This document shows, one piece after another, positions 10,569-18,259 of a DNA stretch of 64,000 nt. The notes below the pieces were generated by a model that saw nothing but the letters and a program-made list of their open reading frames with translations, was not told where the DNA came from and ran no database searches. Both the position numbers and the translations under genes were made by a program. Source of the DNA: Qipengyuania xiamenensis (GTDB lineage: Bacteria; Pseudomonadota; Alphaproteobacteria; Sphingomonadales; Sphingomonadaceae); NCBI RefSeq assembly GCF_019711495.1, contig NZ_JAIGNM010000001.1, positions 1,572,718 to 1,636,717 on the forward strand. Direction: 5' to 3'. Each line of letters starts with the position of its first letter. Positions within the stretch are counted from its first letter, which is position 1.

Positions 10569-11906
10569 ATGGCTACCATCGCGCCCGCGCGGCCAGAATG
10601 CCGCACCTCGCCGACGGCATATGAAGCGCTCAAGAAGCATTTCGCCGAGCATCCCGAGGAACGTCTGAACCACACCCACAAGTGGGATGTCAGCCGCAGC
10701 GATATCTATGCCGAGAACACCTGGCAGCCGATCTTCCGCGAAATGCGCGAGGCGGGACCGCTTCATTACATCCCCGAAAGCCCCTTCGGCCCCTACTGGG
10801 CAGTGGTCGGCCACAAGGCGATCCAGCATATCGAGGCGCTGCCCGAGACCTTCTCGTCCAGCTGGGAGCATGGCGGGATCACCATCCTCAACCGCCTGAG
10901 CGAGGAAGAAATCGCCGAGGCAGGCGTGGACCGGCGCGAATTGCCGATGTTCATCGCGATGGACCGCCCGCAGCATACCGGCCAGCGCCGCACCGTGGCG
11001 CCCAAGTTCACGCCCTCCGGCATGGCCGAGATGGAAGGCGAGATCCGCCAGCGCACGGGCGAGCTGCTCGATTCGCTTCCGCGCGGCGAGGTTTTCGACT
11101 GGGTCGACAAGGTCTCCATCGAGCTTACCACCGGCATGCTCGCCATCCTCTTCGGCTTCCCCTGGGAAGACCGCCGCCTGCTGACGTTCTGGTCCGACTG
11201 GTCGGGCGATACCGAACTCGCCACAGTCCGCTCGCTCGACGAGATGCGCTGGGGCTTCCTCCACGAGATGGCGGCCTATTTCCAGTCGCTGTGGGTAGAG
11301 CGTACGCACGACAAGGAGCCGGGCGACGACCTCATCAGCATGATGATCCACTCCGAGGCGATGAACCAGATGCGCCCGGAAGAATTCATGGGCAATCTCG
11401 TCCTGCTGATCGTGGGCGGCAACGACACGACCCGCAATTCGATGAGCGGGATCATCTACCAGCTCGACAAGAACCCCGACCAGCGCAAGCTGTTCGAGCA
11501 GCAGCCCGACCTGATCCCTAACGCGGTGCAGGAAATCCTGCGCATGCAGACCCCGCTGGCGCATATGCGCCGCACCTGCACCGAGGATACCGAGGTTTTC
11601 GGCCAGCAGATCAAGAAGGGCGACAAGGTCGTGCTCTGGTACCTGTCGGCCAATCGCGACGAGACCGTCTTCGAGAATCCCGACAAGCTCGACATCACGC
11701 GCGAGAATGCCCGGCGCCACATCGCCTTCGGCTACGGCATCCACCGCTGCGTCGGTGCGCGTCTCGCCGAACTGCAACTGCGCGTCCTGCTCGAGGAAAT
11801 GCACAAGCGCCGCATGCGCGTGCATCTTGCAGGCGACGTGGAACGCGTGCGGGCGAACTTCGTCCACGGCTTCCGCAAGCTCGAGGTCGAGATCACCGAG
11901 TTCTGA
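10569..11906 (+). CDS. Cytochrome P450, CYP153 family (terminal alkane/fatty-acid hydroxylase)
   Basis: CYP153 enzymes hydroxylate the terminal carbon of medium-chain alkanes and fatty acids. This 445-residue protein shows the family's N-terminal NTWQPIFREMREAGPLHY and FGPYWAVV, the GGITI segment, the I-helix GGNDTTRNS, the ExxR helix (EILRMQTPL) and the heme loop FGYGIHRCVGARLAE with axial Cys394. A GTG 18 bases upstream is in frame, but GAGAGGAG sits correctly for the ATG at 10569. It needs a ferredoxin and reductase. A suitable reductase lies at 5903-7129, but no ferredoxin gene is in view. Two dyads precede it. Confidence 0.93.
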   Translation: MATIAPARPECRTSPTAYEALKKHFAEHPEERLNHTHKWDVSRSDIYAENTWQPIFREMREAGPLHYIPESPFGPYWAVVGHKAIQHIEALPETFSSSWEHGGITILNRLSEEEIAEAGVDRRELPMFIAMDRPQHTGQRRTVAPKFTPSGMAEMEGEIRQRTGELLDSLPRGEVFDWVDKVSIELTTGMLAILFGFPWEDRRLLTFWSDWSGDTELATVRSLDEMRWGFLHEMAAYFQSLWVERTHDKEPGDDLISMMIHSEAMNQMRPEEFMGNLVLLIVGGNDTTRNSMSGIIYQLDKNPDQRKLFEQQPDLIPNAVQEILRMQTPLAHMRRTCTEDTEVFGQQIKKGDKVVLWYLSANRDETVFENPDKLDITRENARRHIAFGYGIHRCVGARLAELQLRVLLEEMHKRRMRVHLAGDVERVRANFVHGFRKLEVEITEF

Positions 11907-11949
11907 TGTAACTTTCGCGCGTTCCGGGCGTATTCATGGGCAGGAGCCT

Positions 11950-12456
11950 ATGAGAAGACCCATGCACGATACACTCAGGAACCGGCGCGCCTTTCTCGGA
12001 CTGCTGGGCACAGGCGTGGCTGCAACCACGCTTGCGGCCTGCGGATCTAGTGCGGCGCAGGCGAAGGATTTCCCGATCTCGCTGAGCGAGGCGCAGTGGC
12101 GCAAGAAGCTGACGAAGAGCGAGTTCTACATCCTGCGCGAGGCGGGCACCGAACGGCCCTACTCCTCCCCGCTCAATGACGAGAAGCGGGCAGGCACCTT
12201 CGTGTGCGCCGGCTGCGGCAACAAGCTCTATTCCTCGAAGACGAAATACGATTCGCGCACCGGCTGGCCCAGTTTCTGGAAAGCCCTCCCCGACGCGGTG
12301 GGCACCAGCACCGATTACAAGATCGGCTACCCGCGCACCGAAGTGCATTGCGCCGATTGCGGCGGGCATTTGGGGCATATCTTCAACGACGGGCCCCGGC
12401 CGACCGGCAAGCGTCACTGCATCAATGGTGCCGCGATGGACTTCGTCCCGGCCTAG
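11950..12456 (+). CDS. msrB: Methionine-R-sulfoxide reductase MsrB, Tat-exported lipoprotein
   Basis: MsrB reduces the R-epimer of methionine sulfoxide in proteins. Two zinc-binding CxxC pairs (CAGC and CADC) and the catalytic RHCINGAAMDF motif near the C-terminus are intact. The N-terminus reads NRRAFLGLLGTG, a twin-arginine signal, followed by a lipobox LAAC, so the enzyme is probably a lipoprotein facing the periplasm rather than the usual cytosolic form. Total length is 168 residues with about 30 in the signal. The stop codon overlaps the convergent membrane-protein gene by 4 bp. Confidence 0.93.
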   Translation: MRRPMHDTLRNRRAFLGLLGTGVAATTLAACGSSAAQAKDFPISLSEAQWRKKLTKSEFYILREAGTERPYSSPLNDEKRAGTFVCAGCGNKLYSSKTKYDSRTGWPSFWKALPDAVGTSTDYKIGYPRTEVHCADCGGHLGHIFNDGPRPTGKRHCINGAAMDFVPA

Positions 12457-14225
12457 TCGACTACGCGGTAGACCAGGAATTCTTCCGGCCCGCCGAGGTC
12501 CACAGGCTCGAGCCATTCGGGCGGATTGCCAGCTACCAGATCGGCGCCAAGCCCGTCCGGCGCGAGCGCCGTGAACATCGAAGCTTCGACCAGGTCGCTG
12601 CACAGCGCGACGTAGTCTGCACCGCGCGATGCTATGATCGGTCGCGCCTCGTCTGCCGCCTTCGTGAACCCGTTGATGACGTCCGCCATCGCCTCGTTGG
12701 CGCGGTGATGCCCCGTCGCGACCACACCGTGATGGCTTTCGAGCAGGATCGACGGTCCGATATCGAGCGTCGCGAAGACGGTCCCCTGCGGGAGCTTGCC
12801 GAGCAGGCCCGCCTGTTCGCGGATGACGCAGCGCGCCTCATCCACGCTGCGAGCGGGCTTTCCTTCCACTTGCGTATCGGGCGCAAGGTTCTGCCACAGG
12901 GTGACCGGGGTCATGGGCACGAGCAGCATGATCAGGATCAGGACCGAGGCGATACGCGCCGCGATCGCTTTCTCCATCCGCACACGTTCCAGCAGGCGGG
13001 TTGCCAGCCAGCCGAGCGGGATCGCGGCAATGATCGATGCGAGCGCGAGCGAACGGGCGACCAGCAGGGCCAGCACGATCGATGCGAGCAGCAGCGCGAG
13101 ATATTCGGTCCACCAGACGCGCATCCAGCCCATGGACTGCGCGCGGATCGCAATGGTCGCGCCGACAGCCGCGGTCATCTGGATCAGGGCAGGGACGACG
13201 ACCGCCGCGGCCTGCACCCAGAAGGGCTGGCCTTCGAGGACGCGGCGATACCAGAAGGCATCGACCGCCGGATCGAGTGCGGCAAAGGGTGTCCGCAGGC
13301 AATCGGGCGAAGACAGGGCGTAGGTCGCAAATGCCGCCGCCCCGACCAGCGAGAACAGCAGGATCAGGCCGAAGCCGCGCAACTTGGTCGTCTTGGCCAG
13401 GATCCAAGTTCCGAGCGCGGCAACAAGGAAGAAGCCGAGATGCGCGGGCGAGATGGAATCGCAATATTGCGTCCAGGCCGAGGGGCCACGGGTCGCGAGA
13501 TAGAACAGCAGCAAGCCGCCCGACAGCGCCTGCATATAGGCCACCAGCCAGCCGCGCTGCGCATGGTCGAGCCACCAGCGCACGAACAGGATCGCCCCGA
13601 ATGCGCCGGCCATGGGAAGGATTTCGAGCGAGATCGACAGGCCGAACGCCATGGCGATACCCGCTACCCAGCCGCCCTTGCGCGCATCGCGCCAGCTGAT
13701 CGCCCATAGCGCCACCGCGACGCTGAATATCTGCCAGCCGTGATGGTCGATCCGCATCGGGCGGAACTGGAACAGCAGCGCAGGCAGGAAACCGCAGGCA
13801 AGCACGGCAAAGATCGCGGCGCGGGTGCCGAGCAGGCGCCATGCGAGGCGGCCGATGACGGCGGCGGCCAGGCCGAAGGTGATGATCGGCAGCGCGATCA
13901 GCGCCACCTGTTCGGCATTCGCCTGCCCCACGAGCGGGGTGAAGAGCATGATGACGGCGGCAAGCGGCACATCGACCAGCCGCGACCAGTGCATCGCCGT
14001 GCCTGCGGGCGGATCGATGCGATACTGCATCGGATCGAACCATGCCTGTCCCGCCAGCAAATCGCGCACCTGCACGAGGCGGAGCACGTCGTCGGGATCG
14101 GGAAACTGGCCCTTCAACAGCGAAGGCAGACCGGTCAGGAACAGGATCGCGCTGACTGCTAGCCAGGCAAGAATGATCTGTCCGAGGGGAAATTCCCCGA
14201 GGCGCGCACGCCGGTCGTAAGCCAT
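12453..14225 (-). CDS. Polytopic membrane protein, possible lipid-linked glycosyltransferase
   Basis: The 590-residue protein has about ten predicted transmembrane helices and a first extracytoplasmic loop rich in acidic and aromatic residues (FPDPDDVLRLVQVRDLLAGQAWFDP...YRIDPP, HWSRLVD). This resembles GT-C fold glycosyltransferases, where a DD/DE motif in the first loop is catalytic. Relatives are often annotated only as hypothetical. The ATG at 14225 starts one base from the end of gtrA, consistent with one transcript carrying gtrA and the FAD oxidoreductase. An upstream in-frame start would overlap gtrA by over 100 bp. The glycosyltransferase role is inference from topology and neighbours. 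Confidence 0.6.
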   Translation of the reverse strand: MAYDRRARLGEFPLGQIILAWLAVSAILFLTGLPSLLKGQFPDPDDVLRLVQVRDLLAGQAWFDPMQYRIDPPAGTAMHWSRLVDVPLAAVIMLFTPLVGQANAEQVALIALPIITFGLAAAVIGRLAWRLLGTRAAIFAVLACGFLPALLFQFRPMRIDHHGWQIFSVAVALWAISWRDARKGGWVAGIAMAFGLSISLEILPMAGAFGAILFVRWWLDHAQRGWLVAYMQALSGGLLLFYLATRGPSAWTQYCDSISPAHLGFFLVAALGTWILAKTTKLRGFGLILLFSLVGAAAFATYALSSPDCLRTPFAALDPAVDAFWYRRVLEGQPFWVQAAAVVVPALIQMTAAVGATIAIRAQSMGWMRVWWTEYLALLLASIVLALLVARSLALASIIAAIPLGWLATRLLERVRMEKAIAARIASVLILIMLLVPMTPVTLWQNLAPDTQVEGKPARSVDEARCVIREQAGLLGKLPQGTVFATLDIGPSILLESHHGVVATGHHRANEAMADVINGFTKAADEARPIIASRGADYVALCSDLVEASMFTALAPDGLGADLVAGNPPEWLEPVDLGGPEEFLVYRVVD

Positions 14226-14226
14226 G

Positions 14227-14637
14227 TCAGGCGTTAGAGCGGAAGACCACGCGGCTGCGCAAGAGCCAGGTCGCCGCAAAGCTGACGACAATTGCAGCCA
14301 GCTTGGAGAGACGCGGATCGATACCGGCAATCTCGCCCAGGCCTACGATTGCCGTGGTCAGCGCAAGGCCGACAAGCGCGGAGCCCACGAACAGTGCCTT
14401 CTGGCGGGTGCGTTCGGGACCGCGCTCGGCGACGGTGTCGTTGAAAACCGCACGGCTGGAAATCAGCCAGTGGGTCAGGATGCCGGCCGAATAGGCGGCC
14501 GCCGACCCGAGTGCGGCGGGAACCGCGAAGGCGAGGAGGGCGAGGAAGAGGCCCATGTCCACCGCCAGCGCCGCAACGCTGGCGAAACCGTAGCGCAGGA
14601 GGCGTATGCGCTGCAGCCTCGAGATCACTTCACTCAT
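14227..14637 (-). CDS. GtrA family membrane protein
   Basis: This 136-residue protein has four transmembrane helices and the GtrA signature (RYGFASVAALAVDMGLF near the N-terminus, FVGSALVGLALTT later). GtrA proteins are thought to flip or present polyprenyl-linked sugars for surface glycan modification. It lies between the FAD oxidoreductase (27 bp upstream) and the polytopic membrane protein (1 bp downstream), all on the minus strand. This suggests a lipid-linked sugar pathway. Confidence 0.85.
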   Translation of the reverse strand: MSEVISRLQRIRLLRYGFASVAALAVDMGLFLALLAFAVPAALGSAAAYSAGILTHWLISSRAVFNDTVAERGPERTRQKALFVGSALVGLALTTAIVGLGEIAGIDPRLSKLAAIVVSFAATWLLRSRVVFRSNA

Positions 14638-14664
14638 GCCCCGTTCCCCCTCGTTCGTCAGGCC

Positions 14665-16239
14665 TTAAGCGGCCTCGCGATCCTTGGCGTCGACCTTGGT
14701 CGGAACATCACGGACCGAGTTCAGCGCGGCGGCCTGGTCTTCGGTCAGCTGGCGGTTGGGCAGCGTGCTTTCGGCACCCTCGTCGCCGGCTTCGTGATAT
14801 TCGGCGTCCTCGTTGACGCACCAGGTGTCATAGACGCGCTCGCCGGCGATGATGTTCTCCACCGTCAGCATGGCGGTCATCATGGCGTGATCCTGGTTGT
14901 TGTAGCGGTGCATGCCGTTGCGGCCCACGAGGTGCAGCGTCGGGTGCTTTTCCTCCAGCTCGATGCGCATGGCATCGACATTGGCGGCATAGTCCTCGTC
15001 ATAGACCGGATAGGCCTTTTCCTGGCGGACCACGGCGCCCGATTTGACCTTCTTGCGGTCGACAAGGCCGAGAATTTCCATTTCGTCGGTCGCGAGTTTG
15101 ACGAGGTCTTCGTCATCCATCGACCAGAGGCCATCGCCTTCGAAGCAGAAGTATTCGAGACCGACGCAGGCCATGTCTTCGTCCGGGATCATTTCCGGCG
15201 ACCAACTGCGGAAGTTCTGCACGCGGCCGACCTTCACCTTGCTGTCGTGGATGTAGATCCAGTTGTCGGGGAAGAGGTCTTCGCCCTCGACCATCAGCGC
15301 CACGGTCAGGAAGTCGCGATACTTGAGGTCGTTCGCCTGCAGCGTCGACTGCGGCAGCGGGTGCAGACGCTTCGACAACTCGCGCATCGGCGCGCTGCTG
15401 ATCGCGTGTTCCGCTTCGATGACGATGTCGCCATCGGGGCCTTCGGCGCTCATGCGCCAGCTGCCATCGGTGTTGGCCGAAAGCTGCTTAAGGCCATGAC
15501 CCATGATGATGTGGCCCTTGCCCGAGGCAATGATCTTGTCGCGCGCGGCATCCCACATCATGCCCGGGCCGAGACGCGGGTAGCGGAAGGTTTCGAGCAG
15601 CGTCTTGGTTGCCATGCCGTCGTTCGGCTTCTTGTTGAGGCCGAGGCTGCGCTTGAGGCCATCGACCACCGCGCCCCAGAGCGAGAGGCCCTTGATGCGC
15701 TGGGCGGCCCAGTCGGCGCTCATCTCGTCGCAGGGCATACCCCACACCTTCTCGGTGTAGGTCTTGAAGAAGATCGAATAGAGCTTGTGGCCGAACTGGT
15801 TCACGGTCCAGTCCTCGAAGCTCTTCACGTCCTTCTTGGGGAAGAGCTTGTACTGGAGGTAGCTCGCCATGCAGACGGTCGAGCGCAGGATCCCGAGGTT
15901 CCAGAGCGCTTCGAAGGCACGCAGCGGATAGCTGTAGAACTTGCCCTCGTAATAGATGCGGCTCATGCGCGGGCGCTGGATGAAGTCGTCCTCGCCCAGG
16001 ATCTCGTTCCACAGGTCGACGACCTGCTGGCTCTTGGAGAAGAAGCGGTGGCCGCCGATGTCGAAGCGGTAGCCTTCATGTTCGACCGTACGGCTGATGC
16101 CGCCGACGTAGGTGTCGTCTTTCTCGATGATCGCGACAGTCTTGCCCTGCTTGGTCAGCAGATAGCCTGCAGTGAGACCGGCAGGACCCGCTCCGATGAT
16201 TGCAACGTCGACTTTGAGCGGATTGTTGGTCGTACCCAT
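14665..16239 (-). CDS. FAD-dependent amine-oxidase/UDP-galactopyranose-mutase-like oxidoreductase
   Basis: The 524-residue protein opens with the dinucleotide-binding motif IIGAGPAGLTAGYLL, then an FAD-ribose acid and GGISRTVEHEGYRFDIGGHRFF, typical of the protoporphyrinogen-oxidase/UDP-galactopyranose-mutase superfamily. C-terminal QVGRNGMHRYNN-like residues (VGRNGMHRYNNQDHAM) complete the FAD site. Relatives sit in polysaccharide clusters beside GtrA and glycosyltransferase genes, as here, and are suspected to act on a nucleotide- or lipid-linked sugar. The substrate cannot be fixed from sequence. It is the first gene of the minus-strand set. Confidence 0.8.
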   Translation of the reverse strand: MGTTNNPLKVDVAIIGAGPAGLTAGYLLTKQGKTVAIIEKDDTYVGGISRTVEHEGYRFDIGGHRFFSKSQQVVDLWNEILGEDDFIQRPRMSRIYYEGKFYSYPLRAFEALWNLGILRSTVCMASYLQYKLFPKKDVKSFEDWTVNQFGHKLYSIFFKTYTEKVWGMPCDEMSADWAAQRIKGLSLWGAVVDGLKRSLGLNKKPNDGMATKTLLETFRYPRLGPGMMWDAARDKIIASGKGHIIMGHGLKQLSANTDGSWRMSAEGPDGDIVIEAEHAISSAPMRELSKRLHPLPQSTLQANDLKYRDFLTVALMVEGEDLFPDNWIYIHDSKVKVGRVQNFRSWSPEMIPDEDMACVGLEYFCFEGDGLWSMDDEDLVKLATDEMEILGLVDRKKVKSGAVVRQEKAYPVYDEDYAANVDAMRIELEEKHPTLHLVGRNGMHRYNNQDHAMMTAMLTVENIIAGERVYDTWCVNEDAEYHEAGDEGAESTLPNRQLTEDQAAALNSVRDVPTKVDAKDREAA

Positions 16240-16318
16240 GAATACCCCCGATTTGTTGTCAAACCGGAAGTGAAGGATATTGGTTAAAAGGTACTTAATG
16301 CCTTGAGCAAAAACAGCG

Positions 16319-16954
16319 TCAGAGGGGCTGTTCCTGCAACATGCCAGGGCACTGGACCGCGGCGGCGAGCATCGCGAATTCCCTCAGCGAGAGCGTGTTG
16401 TCGAACACCAGGCCGTATTCGGCATCGCGGCGCCAGCGCACGGTCGCGCGCGTCTCCGGAAGCCCTTCCCCGGTCACGGCGAGCCGCTGGTCGATCGCGA
16501 AAGCCTCGTCGCACTCGACGCGCGCACCCTGCTGCGACAGGTTGACTGTCGTCGCCTGCGCCTTGCCCGACAGGGTCGAAATGGTCAGCGGGATCGCGAG
16601 ATTCAGGCGCAGTTGGCGCTTGGGGAAATTCCAGGTCTCGTGGATCAGCTTTTCCACCTCGACCGGCTCTTCGAAACGGTAGCTCGCCTCGAAACCGTCG
16701 CGGCGTACCTCGGTGATCTCGTAGCTCTCGCCGTTCTGGAGCTCGAGCGCGAGCTTTGTGTCGTCGGGAAGGGCATGGAAGCTGCGGAAGGAGATGCCGG
16801 TGGCCGACACGTCCCTGATGACGCAGAGAAACTCGCCCTGCCCGCTCACGATCTTCGCGGCCCGGATCAGCGATGTGAACCGCGGTGCCCCGCGCAGCTC
16901 GACCGCGTCGGCTTCGTTCCTGTCATCCGCATTCAGCGCAGCGGAGTAATCCAT
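16319..16954 (-). CDS. Tandem PilZ-domain protein
   Basis: This 211-residue soluble protein contains two PilZ-like halves. The first has RFTSLIRAAKIVSGQGEFLCVIRDVSATGISFRS-type spacing (GAPRFTSL then DVSATGISF). The second has RQLRLNLAIPLTIS followed by NLSQQGARVEC. PilZ domains bind cyclic di-GMP through RxxxR and D/NxSxxG motifs. The second half retains NLSQQG and the first retains DVSATG, so at least one may bind the nucleotide. ATG at 16954 is preferred over an in-frame TTG 18 bases upstream. Likely output is motility or surface polysaccharide control. Confidence 0.75.
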   Translation of the reverse strand: MDYSAALNADDRNEADAVELRGAPRFTSLIRAAKIVSGQGEFLCVIRDVSATGISFRSFHALPDDTKLALELQNGESYEITEVRRDGFEASYRFEEPVEVEKLIHETWNFPKRQLRLNLAIPLTISTLSGKAQATTVNLSQQGARVECDEAFAIDQRLAVTGEGLPETRATVRWRRDAEYGLVFDNTLSLREFAMLAAAVQCPGMLQEQPL

Positions 16955-17130
16955 CGTATTTCGTACCCCCAAGATCGGTCACGGACGCGATGTCCGCTGG
17001 CGATGGTCTTGGCCTAATGCCCCTTCGGTTTCGTCTATTATCGGCCTACGGGTTAATACGAATATAAGATGCCCGGCCCGGCACTGCGCGACTGGGGGCC
17101 GCGCCTGCGACGATGGTTCGGGAAAGGGCC

Positions 17131-17215
17131 TGGTGCGGGTGGTGGGACTCGAACCCACACGTCCAAGGGACAGGGGATTTTAAGTCCCCGGCGTCTACCA
17201 TTCCGCCACACCCGC
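17131..17215 (-). tRNA. tRNA-Leu(UAA)
   Basis: The minus strand folds as a class II tRNA with acceptor GCGGGTG paired to CACCCGC, a long variable arm, the TpsiC stretch GGTTCGAGTCC and an encoded CCA at 17131-17133. The anticodon stem-loop GGGGA-CTTAAAA-TCCCC gives anticodon UAA, reading UUA leucine codons. The span includes CCA. Confidence 0.96.
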
Positions 17216-17232
17216 TTGATCAGCAGGGAGCG

Positions 17233-17261
17233 TGCCTAGCCATTGATTGGATTGGCTGCAA
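17233..17261 (-). promoter_or_regulatory. Putative promoter for tRNA-Leu
   Basis: On the minus strand TTGCAG and TAGGCA are separated by exactly 17 bases, with the -10 ending about 18 bases before the tRNA 5' end. Both hexamers are only partial matches to the housekeeping consensus. Confidence 0.4.
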
Positions 17262-17286
17262 TCGCTCAAACGGAGCGGCGGCGCGA

Positions 17287-17568
17287 TTACTTCTCGTTCA
17301 GGCGCTCGCGGATTTCCTTGCCCGGCTTGAAATAAGGCACGCGCTTGGCGGGCACGTCGACCATTTCGCCGGTGCGCGGATTGCGGCCCTTGCGGGCTTC
17401 GCGTTCGCGCGTGGAGAAGGCACCGAAGCCGCGCAATTCGACACGGCCACCCTCGGACAGGCGCTGGGCGATTTCCTCGAAAAATATGTCGACGACCTGC
17501 TCCACCTCTTCGGCGCGCAGTTCGGGATTGTCTTCAGCAATCGCCGTGAGAAGTTCGGATCGGATCAT
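17287..17568 (-). CDS. ihfB: Integration host factor subunit beta
   Basis: This 93-residue DNA-bending protein belongs to the HU/IHF family. It begins [17 protein letters not shown] and carries the beta-arm [25 protein letters not shown], whose Arg-Asn-Pro segment intercalates into DNA. The N-terminal LTAIAE and the ERLNEK tail fit the beta subunit better than alpha or HU. IHF works as an alpha/beta heterodimer and the alpha gene is not in this window. The next minus-strand feature downstream is tRNA-Leu. A 24-bp dyad precedes the start codon. Confidence 0.93.
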   Translation of the reverse strand: MIRSELLTAIAEDNPELRAEEVEQVVDIFFEEIAQRLSEGGRVELRGFGAFSTREREARKGRNPRTGEMVDVPAKRVPYFKPGKEIRERLNEK

Positions 17569-17579
17569 CTACGCTCTCC

Positions 17580-17603
17580 TGACTAACGCTTACGCGGTAG
17601 TCA
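17580..17603. promoter_or_regulatory. 24-bp dyad just upstream of ihfB
   Basis: Arms TGACTA (17580-17585) and TAGTCA (17598-17603) are perfect inverted repeats, and inner CGC/CGC positions add partial symmetry. The minus-strand reading contains TTGACT. The site is 12 to 35 bases before the ihfB ATG, which suits an operator, possibly autoregulatory. Confidence 0.35.
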
Positions 17604-17718
17604 AATACCTTTTATGCGACCCTTACGGGCGTAATCGAGACGACCCCTCAAGTCGATTTTGTGGCAGATAAGGTGGATTTCCGCAAGCTGTCAGTTACTT
17701 GCCGGTATGCGCCCTTGA

Positions 17719-18060
17719 TCAGGCGTCCGCGAGCAGGTCTGCAGGAGCGATTCCAAGGCGGTCCATCCGCGTACGGATCTCGGGCCATTCTTCCTTGAGA
17801 AAGGCTTCACGCTCGCGCTCGCGCAAAGTGGCAGATGCCCCCTTGGCCACATACATGCCGACGCCGCGCTGTACTTCGACGAGGCCGTCGTTCTGGAACT
17901 GCTGGTAGGCCTTCGCAACGGTAAGGGGGTTGGCGCCCTGCTCTGCCGCCAGCGCGCGTACCGACGGCAACATCTCGCCTTCACGGTACTGCCCGTCGAT
18001 GATCGCCGCCGCGATCATGTCGCGCAGCTTGAGGTAGACGGGCTTGGACTGGTTGCTCAT
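17719..18060 (-). CDS. GntR family regulator, YtrA subfamily
   Basis: The 113-residue protein has an N-terminal winged helix (KPVYLKLRDMIAAAIIDGQYREGEMLPSVRALA-type residues) followed by only about 40 residues, too short for the usual effector domain. That length and the NPLTVAKAYQQFQNDGLVEVQRGVGMYV stretch are typical of YtrA-type regulators, which normally repress ABC transporter or peptide-resistance genes. The ATG at 18060 fits family N-termini (SNQSKPVYLKL); longer in-frame readings add unrelated residues. It is divergent from the POT transporter gene across 199 bp that contain a dyad. Confidence 0.88.
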   Translation of the reverse strand: MSNQSKPVYLKLRDMIAAAIIDGQYREGEMLPSVRALAAEQGANPLTVAKAYQQFQNDGLVEVQRGVGMYVAKGASATLREREREAFLKEEWPEIRTRMDRLGIAPADLLADA

Positions 18061-18078
18061 GGCGAATCCCCGATTGTC

Positions 18079-18103
18079 GTATAGTGCATCAGTGCCATAA
18101 TAC
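18079..18103. promoter_or_regulatory. Imperfect 25-bp palindrome, probable GntR operator
   Basis: The segment begins GTATAGTG and ends CCATAATAC, so GTAT...ATAC ends and inner TG/CA positions are symmetric. YtrA-type regulators bind long AT-edged palindromes of this kind and repress themselves. The minus-strand TATACG inside it could be the -10 of the regulator gene, whose ATG lies 18 bases away. Confidence 0.45.
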
Positions 18104-18259
18104 AGCGCGGCGCGCAAGGTTCCCGACAATCTCGTGACAGTTGGTCTCGCCTGTAACTAATGCTTCACATTGCGCGCCAGACCGCTAGGGTGCGCGCTTC
18201 TTCGGGGAGGGGTCGCGCACGAAGCCGGCCTTTCGACAAAACAAGGGATACCGGATTCG

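Noticed and set aside
14224..16287. Long plus-strand open frame opposite the FAD oxidoreductase
   Set aside because: Antisense shadow of a well-conserved gene with no family motif of its own.
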